Below are positions 1 through 6,600 of a DNA stretch of 8,645 nt, piece by piece. Source of the stretch: CAJQQY01 sp964352225 (GTDB lineage: Bacteria > Bacteroidota > Bacteroidia > Chitinophagales > Saprospiraceae); contig CAYGRM010000295.1 of NCBI GenBank assembly GCA_964352225.1, positions 1-8,645 on the forward strand, written 5' to 3'. Position numbers and translations under genes: made by a program. The notes beneath the pieces were generated by a model. It did not search any database. It was not told the origin of the DNA and saw nothing but the letters and a program-made list of their open reading frames with translations. The first letter of the stretch is position 1; each line of letters opens with the position of its first letter.

Positions 1-221
1 TTTAACTCGATCGATACGGAATCTTTTTCTTCTACCCAGAGTGATTTGTAGTGATTTTTATCTAAAGTAATAGTTCCAAAAAGACAAAGCAAAATTGCTT
101 CGAACACGCTTGATTTCCCCGCTCCATTTTTCCCAACAACACCTACTAGACCTTCTCGAAAGTCAAGATCAAGTTTGCCGTATTGTTTGAAATTTTTTAG
201 TTGTAGTTTTTTTAATATCAT
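1..221 (-). CDS. sbcC: SbcC/Rad50-type DNA repair ATPase, N-terminal fragment
   Basis: This is the first 73 codons of a gene that runs off the left edge, starting at ATG 221-219. The product begins MILKKLQLKNFKQYGKLDLD and has a Walker A P-loop, GKNGAGKS, at residues 30-37, followed by SVFEAILLCLFG. This is the usual opening of the SbcC/Rad50 branch of SMC-like ATPases: a short beta strand, an LKNF.Y segment, then the P-loop. In the family the protein has a long coiled coil with a zinc hook and a C-terminal Walker B lobe; none of that is in the window. It partners the SbcD/Mre11 nuclease encoded just upstream, and the complex processes double-strand ends and DNA hairpins in the cytoplasm. No clear Shine-Dalgarno precedes the ATG. 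The gap to sbcD is 308 bp, filled by a palindromic element, which is unusual for this pair. RecF or another SMC-like ATPase is less likely given the adjacent Mre11-type gene. Confidence 0.9.
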   Translation of the reverse strand, partial: MILKKLQLKNFKQYGKLDLDFREGLVGVVGKNGAGKSSVFEAILLCLFGTITLDKNHYKSLWVEEKDSVSIEL

Positions 222-268
222 TGATTGTTGAACTAATTTTTTTCATAAAAATAAAAAACTCCGCTCGA

Positions 269-453
269 AAAGCCCTAAAGGACAATGCCATTGACTAAAG
301 GAATTTGAATATCGAATATCGAACAAGGATTTGAGAAGTTTGACGATGATAATTTGACCATGTTAGTTCGTCAAACTTCTCAAATCTCAAATCCTTGTTC
401 TTAAATCGATATTCAAAAAATCGCTTAGGTCAATGACATTGCCTTGGGGCTTT
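269..453. repeat. Large imperfect palindrome between sbcD and sbcC
   Basis: The left arm is 269-346, the right arm 368-453, and the loop 347-367. By hand alignment about 65 to 68 of the 78 left-arm bases pair with the right arm. The innermost parts are the strongest: GAACAAGGATTTGAG (321-335) and AAGTTTGACGA (336-346) both have exact complements on the right. The right arm has an extra 7-nt copy of the ATTTGAG word. Outer parts include CATTGAC (289-295) against GTCAATG (429-435) and AAAGCCC (269-275) against GGGCTTT (447-453). There is no reading frame in it and no transposase. It could be a MITE-like non-autonomous element, a REP-type composite, or a strong RNA hairpin within the sbcD-sbcC transcript. 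No U-tract follows the stem on the minus strand, so a simple intrinsic terminator is not indicated. Confidence 0.85.
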
Positions 454-532
454 CTTTGTTTTAATACTTTTTTTTTCACAGAGCTTCACCCTGTGCTGGT
501 GTATTTTGCCACTTTGGGGCTTTTCTTGTTTA
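441..532. repeat. REP-like cluster of small hairpins with a direct repeat
   Basis: Three small stems lie in a row. GCCTTGGGGC is at 441-450. CACAGAG-CTTCA-CCCTGTG is at 477-495, pairing six of seven. GCCACTTTGGGGC is at 508-520, pairing with one mismatch. A related degenerate stem, GCCCTAAAGGAC, sits at the far left end of the large palindrome at 272-283. The sequence TTGGGGCTTTCTTTGTTTTA (444-463) recurs as TTGGGGCTTTTCTTGTTTA (514-532), a direct repeat 70 bp apart whose second copy ends in the sbcD stop codon. The layout (GC-rich mini-hairpin, spacer, CACAGGG-type hairpin, spacer, GC-rich mini-hairpin) resembles intergenic elements I recall from Bacteroidota genomes and the REP elements handled by Y1-type transposases. 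That family link is inference; the stems and direct repeat are visible. Confidence 0.7.
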
Positions 533-1672
533 GCGGTTTTTATATTCTCCTGTATCGAATATTTCGAAATAATAATGTGCTTTTTTAGATAGCTCCGTTG
601 CCTTTTCCTTGTCATCAATTTTATCAGAAATAAAACTTTTCATTAAACTTACTAGGCTTTCTGATTTACTTTGAAAACCTGCTTTTTCCGTTTCTGAAAC
701 CATAAACTTACGGTGAATAGAAATATGAACTGGCGAAGTGATCATCGCATAAATTTTACGAGTAGATAACTCAACCGATTGAATTGGCTCAATATCTTCG
801 AGATGAATACTTAATAAGGCCTCTTTTAAATCTTCTCGTTCTGCTAGTTTTTGCAATTGCTCTTCGATCTCGGCAATTGATTTTTTATTACAATTTTTTA
901 TTACCTCCACTATCCAATTTCGAGTAGAAATCGGGATCAAGGTAGGCACTACTTTTTTACCTTTTTCCAAATCAAAAACACAATACCCTTTTTCACTTTT
1001 GGCCTCTGCTTCACTCATCCTTTCTGTGGAACCTGAATACCAAGCGGTATCCAACTTTTCTACTTTTTGGAAATTATGCCAATGTCCCAAAGCGACATAA
1101 TCAAATTTATTCAATAAATCTAGGCGTTCTGGTGGATATAATTTTTCACCATATTCATCCATCATAAAGGTTTTCCCAATCGAAGTATGCAAAAGAATGA
1201 TGTTAAACTTTCCCTCCACAGGTTGAATTTTATCCATTTCTTGTAATTCCAAAACATCATCATTGATATGAGGAACGCCATGAATGACCAAATCTCCAAA
1301 CTCAAAAGTCTCATACTTTTGGCTAAAAATTGGGTAAACATTTGGGATAGTTTTAAAAGCTTTTAAGATTGGACTAGTAAATATCGTTTTGGGAGTTTCG
1401 TGATTTCCTGCAATTATCACAATAGGTATATTTGCTTCGGAAAGTCGAGCCAATTGTTCTAACCCAAAAATCATCGGTCGATTGGCAGGTGAAGGACGGT
1501 GGAAAAAATCCCCTGAATGGAGAATTAAATCTGGTTGGATTTCCAAAGCAGCATCTACTACTTTTTGAAAGGAATCATAGACATCTTGTTCTCGTAAATT
1601 GATGCCGGTGGTACTGAGTTTATCTAAATCATGATAACCCAAGTGAGTGTCGGAAAAGTGAAGTATTTTCAT
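530..1672 (-). CDS. sbcD: SbcD/Mre11-type DNA double-strand-break repair nuclease
   Basis: This 380-residue metallophosphoesterase is the nuclease subunit that pairs with SbcC/Rad50. The dimetal phosphoesterase motifs are all present, numbered from the chosen ATG: D-T-H at 8-10 (DTHLG), GDFFH with Asp55, GNHE with Asn90-His91, LLHTS with His162, and GHWH with His197 and His199. The segment after this (YSGSTERMSEAEA) fits the edge of the catalytic domain, and the last third would be the capping and SbcC-binding region. The length is normal for the family. An in-frame TTG lies three codons upstream (1681), but ATG at 1672 gives MKILHFSDTHLG, the standard SbcD/Mre11 opening, so I prefer it. Known role: Mn-dependent exo- and endonuclease acting with the ATPase on blocked ends and hairpins. 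The stop codon (530-532) lies in a short direct repeat and is followed by a palindromic element that separates it from sbcC. Confidence 0.93.
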   Translation of the reverse strand: MKILHFSDTHLGYHDLDKLSTTGINLREQDVYDSFQKVVDAALEIQPDLILHSGDFFHRPSPANRPMIFGLEQLARLSEANIPIVIIAGNHETPKTIFTSPILKAFKTIPNVYPIFSQKYETFEFGDLVIHGVPHINDDVLELQEMDKIQPVEGKFNIILLHTSIGKTFMMDEYGEKLYPPERLDLLNKFDYVALGHWHNFQKVEKLDTAWYSGSTERMSEAEAKSEKGYCVFDLEKGKKVVPTLIPISTRNWIVEVIKNCNKKSIAEIEEQLQKLAEREDLKEALLSIHLEDIEPIQSVELSTRKIYAMITSPVHISIHRKFMVSETEKAGFQSKSESLVSLMKSFISDKIDDKEKATELSKKAHYYFEIFDTGEYKNR

Positions 1673-1710
1673 ATCCGACAAATATATAAAAAATGTGTTT
1701 AGGTGGTATT

Positions 1711-1754
1711 GTGTATATGTACATATGTTGTTGAAAACATATATACATATACGC
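1711..1754. repeat. AT-rich inverted repeat in the gap upstream of sbcD
   Basis: The left arm GTGTATATGTACATATGTT (1711-1729) pairs with the right arm at 1736-1754. Seventeen of 19 positions are complementary, with a 6-nt loop GTTGAA. It takes up about half of the 99-bp gap between the DUF2807 stop and the sbcD ATG. The arms are built from the word TATATGTA/ACATATAT and so are partly self-complementary. On the minus strand it lies 18 bp after the DUF2807 stop and is not followed by a U-tract, so it is at best a weak terminator. It could also affect sbcD expression, or be another phrase-type intergenic repeat. Confidence 0.7.
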
Positions 1755-1771
1755 TCAAAAAGACAAATACC

Positions 1772-2485
1772 TTATTTATAGGAGTGAATATCAGAAGACC
1801 CTGATGATTTCAACTTCGTTTTCTTTGGATTACCTTTGAAGTTCACATCACTTGAACCACTTGCAGAAACTTCAATGCTTTCAGAAGCATAAACATTAGA
1901 ATCTGACCCTCCGGAAGCAGATACTTTTACTTCTTTGACTTTGAAGTTATATCCATTGAAATCACTTCCGCCTGACGCGTTCAAATCCAATGTTTCAGCA
2001 GATCCATCCAAATCCACATCTGATCCTCCACTAGTGTGGCATTCTAAATTTTCAACTTCTAAATCTAATTGAATGTCAGAACCACCACTAGCGTAAATGG
2101 CTAAATTATCGAATTTTAGATCGCCTTTGGATTCAACATCAGAGCCTCCGCTAGCGCTGATATTTTCCAAATTATTAACCGTAATAAATACATTAGCTTT
2201 TTTTACTCGTCGGACATTTTTATCGAAATAAATTCTTAGCTCTCCATTTTTCACTTCAGTCATCAAGTTATCGATAACATTTTCAGATGCTTCAACCTTA
2301 ACTGTTTTGGAATTGCCTTGAGCGATGGTTAAATCAATTCCTCCACTAATGGAAACTTTAGTAAATGAACTAACCGTTCGATCTTCACTTTTAGTATTTC
2401 CGTCTTTTTCCCACTTTTGAGCTTGAAGAGAGGTGGTTAAAAATACGATGGTAAGGGTTGCTAATAGGTGTGTAAATATTTTCAT
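1772..2485 (-). CDS. Secreted head GIN domain (DUF2807) protein with SGGSD repeats
   Basis: This 237-residue exported protein has an N-terminal signal peptide, a hydrophobic stretch at residues 6-20 ending SLQA-Q with probable cleavage after Ala22. A head-GIN/DUF2807 region follows: FTKVSISGGIDLTIAQG at about 41-57, VKVEASENVIDNL, then ELRIYF. From residue 112 there is a ladder of seven motifs at 18-21 residue spacing: SGGSD at 112, 133, 152, 171 and 191, then SGSSD at 209 and 228. That period fits one turn of a right-handed beta-solenoid per repeat, with Ser/Asp stacked at one corner. DUF2807 proteins are common in Bacteroidota and are sometimes labelled putative autotransporter adhesins, but their function is not established. 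There is no membrane anchor, lipobox or C-terminal sorting domain, so a periplasmic or released location is likely. The leader before ATG is A-rich (AAAAATAAAAAA). Confidence 0.9.
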   Translation of the reverse strand: MKIFTHLLATLTIVFLTTSLQAQKWEKDGNTKSEDRTVSSFTKVSISGGIDLTIAQGNSKTVKVEASENVIDNLMTEVKNGELRIYFDKNVRRVKKANVFITVNNLENISASGGSDVESKGDLKFDNLAIYASGGSDIQLDLEVENLECHTSGGSDVDLDGSAETLDLNASGGSDFNGYNFKVKEVKVSASGGSDSNVYASESIEVSASGSSDVNFKGNPKKTKLKSSGSSDIHSYK

Positions 2486-2505
2486 TTTTTTATTTTTAAA
2501 TTGGA

Positions 2506-2535
2506 CAAATAAATAAATTCCTCATAAGGACGAAA
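2506..2535 (-). promoter_or_regulatory. Possible Bacteroidota-type promoter for the DUF2807 gene
   Basis: Read on the minus strand, TTTATTTG (2513-2506) is one base from the Bacteroidota -7 consensus TAnnTTTG. TTTC (2535-2532) lies 18 bp upstream, near the position of the -33 TTTG element. Transcription would start around 2499, giving a leader of roughly 14 nt. Both boxes have a mismatch and the region is very AT-rich, so chance is a real alternative. Confidence 0.25.
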
Positions 2536-2594
2536 GTACTTTTTGAATAGTTGTAATTTAGGAAAACTTTTTTCTAGACTTAGTTATTGGATAG

Positions 2595-2623
2595 GTTCTG
2601 TAAAATTGAAATTTTAATAGAAC
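2595..2623 (-). terminator. Weak AT-rich stem-loop after the hydrolase gene
   Basis: The arms GTTCTGTAAAATT (2595-2607) and AATTTTAATAGAAC (2610-2623) are complementary apart from a small internal mismatch and bulge. The stem starts 6 bp past the hydrolase stop on the minus strand. It could end or pause transcription, but it is AT-rich and no U-tract follows, so it does not meet the usual criteria for an intrinsic terminator. The rest of the 144-bp gap holds only the weak promoter candidate. Confidence 0.3.
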
Positions 2624-2629
2624 GATCAA

Positions 2630-3598
2630 TTAGATTATTTCTTTTGCAAATTCTAATGCTCTGATCTCGGACCACGCAAATTCTTCATTTGGAAGCATAA
2701 ATCCACAATGTCCACCTTGAGTTGGGTTTTCAATAAAAATATTAGGATGTGTTTTAGCCATGGAGGTTGGCGAACAACCGGGGGTCAATATCGGATCATT
2801 TTGGGCATTGACCAATAAAGTTGGAACTTGGATATTTTCCATAAAATTCTTGGCAGATGAATTATAATAAAACTCCTCTGCATCTTTATAATTATTGAGC
2901 GGAGCTGAAAAATGTTCATCAAAATCTCTCCATTCTTTAATTTCTTCCAGTTTTTTCAAATCAACCAAACCTGGAAATTCTTGCTCTTTGATGAGTATTT
3001 TTTTCTTTAGATTTTTTAAAAATCGTTTTCTATAAATTGCATTTGATTTAAGATTCAGAATTTCGGCTCCTTCTTTTAGGTCGCAAGGTGTTGAAAATGC
3101 CACCGCTGCTTTTATTTCGGATGGAATGTCTTTTCCATTTTTTCCTAAATAGTTTAAACTCATGGCACCCCCCATACTGAAACCAATCATCACTACATTT
3201 TCATATGTTTTTTTTGCCAAAGCATGATTGATCACTTTTCCGATATCCTCTACATCACCATGATGATAAAGTCGGGAAGTACGATTCATTTCACCACTAC
3301 AGGATCGGCAATTCCAAGCGAGCACATCCCAATTATTTTTGGAAAAAAGCTTGGCAGCTCCTTGAATATATTGACGTTGTGAACTTCCTTCCAAACCATG
3401 GGAAAGTAAAACTAAATTTTTACTACCATTCAAAATCCAATCTAAATCTAAGAAATCTTGATCTTCAAGTTCAAGTCGTTCCCGTTGATAGGTGACATTT
3501 TTTACATTACGAAAAATACCGGGAATGATCGTTTGGAGATGTCCATTGAATTGATAAAATGGTGGTTTGGTGTAAGATGAATTTTGTATGATTGGCAT
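2630..3598 (-). CDS. YheT-family alpha/beta hydrolase
   Basis: This is a 322-residue cytosolic alpha/beta hydrolase of the YheT/UPF0017 (COG0429) group. Numbered from the chosen ATG, HGLEGS at 67-72 is the oxyanion-side motif typical of the group, GFSMGG carries the nucleophile Ser141, AQNDP gives Asp268, and GGHCGF gives His297, so the triad is complete. The N-terminal stretch FNGHLQTIIPGIFR is also characteristic of the family, as is the segment WNCRSCSGEMNRTSRLYHHGD. Family members are thought to be esterases; the natural substrate is not known, and nothing here narrows it. An in-frame TTG lies 12 codons upstream (3634) inside the adjacent palindrome. The extra residues would just be translated repeat, whereas ATG 3598 follows an A-rich leader (CTAAAAAA), so I start there. 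The gene upstream ends 64 bp away and no functional link with it is evident. Confidence 0.92.
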   Translation of the reverse strand: MPIIQNSSYTKPPFYQFNGHLQTIIPGIFRNVKNVTYQRERLELEDQDFLDLDWILNGSKNLVLLSHGLEGSSQRQYIQGAAKLFSKNNWDVLAWNCRSCSGEMNRTSRLYHHGDVEDIGKVINHALAKKTYENVVMIGFSMGGAMSLNYLGKNGKDIPSEIKAAVAFSTPCDLKEGAEILNLKSNAIYRKRFLKNLKKKILIKEQEFPGLVDLKKLEEIKEWRDFDEHFSAPLNNYKDAEEFYYNSSAKNFMENIQVPTLLVNAQNDPILTPGCSPTSMAKTHPNIFIENPTQGGHCGFMLPNEEFAWSEIRALEFAKEII

Positions 3599-3618
3599 TT
3601 TTTTAGTTTTCAGTTTTG

Positions 3619-3657
3619 AGTATTCAGTAGGCAAATACTAGCTGCCTACTGAATACT
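3619..3657. repeat. Perfect 15-bp inverted repeat between the giant gene and the hydrolase
   Basis: AGTATTCAGTAGGCA (3619-3633) and TGCCTACTGAATACT (3643-3657) are exact complements around a 9-nt loop. The outer flanks are loosely related as well (AGTTTTCAGTTTTG on one side, CCAAATAGTGGAT on the complement of the other). The repeat fills most of the 64-bp gap and begins 5 bp after the stop codon of the 1504-residue gene. The stem is strong, but on the minus strand it is followed by CAAAACTGAAAA with no U-run. The words CAGTAGGCA and TGCCTACTG resemble a phrase class I recall from Bacteroidota intergenic DNA. Confidence 0.8.
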
Positions 3658-3662
3658 ATCCA

Positions 3663-6600
3663 CTATTTGGAGGCTTGTGCCCTTCGGACGAATCTTTCTG
3701 CGGTGGAAGGTTCTACATATTGTAATTCTACGATTTCTCCATCAGGCATTTTCAAGATTCGATCTTTCTTTTTGGCATTGATGATAATGTCGTTAAACTT
3801 AGTATTATTGGAAACCACATTGAGGATTCCGCCTACGTAACCAAAGAAATAATAAGTATCACTTGGCGATTTGAGGTATATATACAATCGGTCATCTCCA
3901 TTAGATGGCATTTTGAATTCGATGAATGCTTTGATCGTTACATTCACTTCTTCTCCGGCAATACTGATTAATCCGATTTGATCTTTTTTAGAAACAAATG
4001 ATTGATAATCAGGATCCCATTTCATAGGCATTTTTCCAAATAAGAAAGAATATGGATTATGTTTTTTAGGGATTCCTAATTTGTACTCTGTTCTCATTCT
4101 AGCAATCGTTTTATCCAATAACGTGGTATCTGCAATATATTCTGACAAGGCTTTTTCGTAAAATGCCACATCAGTATAATCCACCCCTCTAGCATCAAAA
4201 CTACTACTCTTGATATCTGCAATAATGAAATCTAACATATTTTTTGGAATAAAACTTTTGATTCCAGCCATCATATCTGCTTCAACTTGGTATCCAAATG
4301 GCCCTCTGACGGTCGAATCTTGAGGAGCTGGAAAAATAGAACGTGCCTCTCCCGCTGCATCAATTTTGATATATTTTAATTGATCTCCGATATTTAATTT
4401 TCCCTCTGCTTTGAAACTTCCATCCTTGTTACTAAAAGTGACTTTACTTCCACTTTTAGCATTATTTAAAATTTTAAGGGAATCGCCAAAGATGAATTCA
4501 TCTTTAACTTCATCCAATTTGAATAATCCTTTGGCCTCCACAATCGCACGATCTTTTCTTAAAAATTTTGGCATCATCACCCGTGGATAGAGGTAGGCAG
4601 ATTCTTTACTTAAATATAACCCGGTGTATAATTTATACCCTTCATAATTTTTAGGTTCATCATAACCAATCACCAAATCATTTTTGTCTCCTTCACTATT
4701 AATCGAAAACCATTCTCGGTCTCTCATTTTATCGGAATCTAATCTCGCGAATCCATTAAAGTCCAAAGGCTTTTTATCTCCGGTCAAGGTGATTTCTCCA
4801 CGGAATTCTGTTTTCAAATCAATATAAAAATTATCTGATTCGAGGACTTCTCCCTTGGCAGTTGTTCTCGTTTTTTTCTCACTTTGTTTTCCTTTACCGT
4901 AACGTTGCCCAACAATATTATCGAATTGGATTTCCTGCTCTCGACCTTTGATATTGTACTCATAAAAACCTTTAGCTTCGTATGATTTTTTTCCCTCGAT
5001 ATCAACCGTTGCTCGATTGATGACGTGAAGTTTAGTTATGGTATCACAAACTATTTTACAATTTTCAAGAGTGGACATTTTACCACCTTTAAAAATTTCT
5101 AATTTTCCATCATCAGTATAAACTATTGCATCACAACTTTTTATAAAAGGCACTCCTCCAATTTTCAACTCATTTGACTTTAAGTCATAGAAAGCTGTTT
5201 CTCCATCAAAATGCAAAGAATCTCGATTTTTTCCAGTTGCCACAAATGATCCCAATTCTCCAGGTGTAGTTTTAAACATCACGGCATCTTGTTTCATATC
5301 CCAATCAAAAGTAGTCAAGGAAGTTTTATATTCATTATAAGGAAGGGTAGTAAAATTACCTTTCTCATTAGCTTCTACATGACCAGTTTGTTGATCAAAA
5401 TCTAACTTACTATTCACATTACTAGTTGATAAGGCCAGTTCACTTGCCCCAACCGCATTAATTGTCAAAGTAGAAGTATCAGAATCTGCGGAGAATGCTC
5501 CATATTTAATCAACTCAGAGGAAAGACTTCCTTTCGTCCATTTCATTTTACCATTTCCTCTCAGTCCATCAGGAGTTAAAATTAGACTACCCACAATGTT
5601 GTGATCATTTTCTTTAAATAACTCAAACGGCTTATCTTTTTTGGTGGTAATATACATGCTGTCAGAATAAGGTTTCCAGTCGATAGCTACTTCCTCTCCA
5701 TGCGCTTGAGGTACTTCTATATCTCCTTGACGATCTTCCCTCAAGTCAAATAGTCTTGCCGTGGCAGTCATTTGCTTGGGCTTAAAAAGTATATCCTCTG
5801 AGTCGGTAGATGAAGTCAAATAGGAAATGGTTCCTTTCCCCAACATCCCTTTATTACTCAAATGTATCTCACCTTTGTAATTTCCTTTGGCTTGATAGGT
5901 GGGTAATCCTTCTGATGGTGTTTGAGTGGTAAATCCTAAGGATTGATCTTCCTCTTGAAGTAATAAAGTTTCTTTGATGTCAGGGAAGACCTCCGCGGAA
6001 ACTAGATTTCCTTTAAAATGAATATCATTCTTAGTGAAATTATCTAGACTATTAAAACTAAATTTATCTAATTTGAAATAAAAGGAATCTCGCTTGTAAA
6101 CACCATCGTGAATCGACCGATTATCATAAAATACATAAGAATAATCCGAAGTATTAAAGGATGGAAAAAGGTCAATATCATTTGCTCCTGATTTATTATC
6201 AGGTGCATCTACTAGCAATATTCCATTCGTATGTTCAATTCTTGAGGCAATCGATATCGAAATAGGTCTTCCACTTTCGTCTTTGGCTTCCGTTGGAACA
6301 AACAAATCAAAATACCGAACTGAATCCAATTGCATCGTGTATTTTTCGTAATCAAAATGAAAATCCTTTCCTTCGAGCGTACTGAACCCTGCAAAGATTT
6401 TCCCATTAAAATCCATATCACGATTCTTTTTCAACGAAATGGATTTGTTCCCTGGCTTGATCGCAACTTTTTGCAACTTGCTGATTTCCAAATCAACCAC
6501 ATTATTGGCGGTCAAGGATCGATCTTTCATCGAAAAAACAGCATTGGCTTCTTTATCTGAAACAGAGACTAATTTGATTGCATCATAATCGGTCTTTTTT

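Noticed and set aside
169..246. Short minus-strand reading frame starting MKKISSTIND, overlapping the sbcC start in another frame
   Set aside because: Only about 25 codons, ends inside sbcC, and composition is explained by A-rich leader sequence; no independent evidence of translation.
269..453. CRISPR array or intrinsic terminator
   Set aside because: There is no regularly spaced direct repeat with spacers, and the stem lacks a following U-tract on the minus strand.
477..495. CACAG...CTGTG hairpin as a terminator for sbcD
   Set aside because: On the minus strand it is followed by a run of A, not U; the T-run is on the opposite strand before the stem, so it fits a repeat module better.
430..618. 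62-codon minus-strand frame covering the sbcD 3' end and the mini-hairpins
   Set aside because: It is highly basic, crosses repeat sequence and overlaps sbcD in another frame; a shadow of the repeat and gene.
1673..1681. TTG start extending SbcD by three residues
   Set aside because: ATG at 1672 gives the family-typical MKILHFSDTHLG opening; the extra residues have no support.
3599..3634. TTG start extending the hydrolase by 12 residues
   Set aside because: The extension is translated from the intergenic palindrome and A-rich leader, and the family fold starts after the ATG at 3598.
6330..6560. Plus-strand frames at 6330-6560, 7568-7768 and 8047-8235
   Set aside because: All lie largely or wholly opposite the intact 1504-residue gene and show no family features or leader signals.
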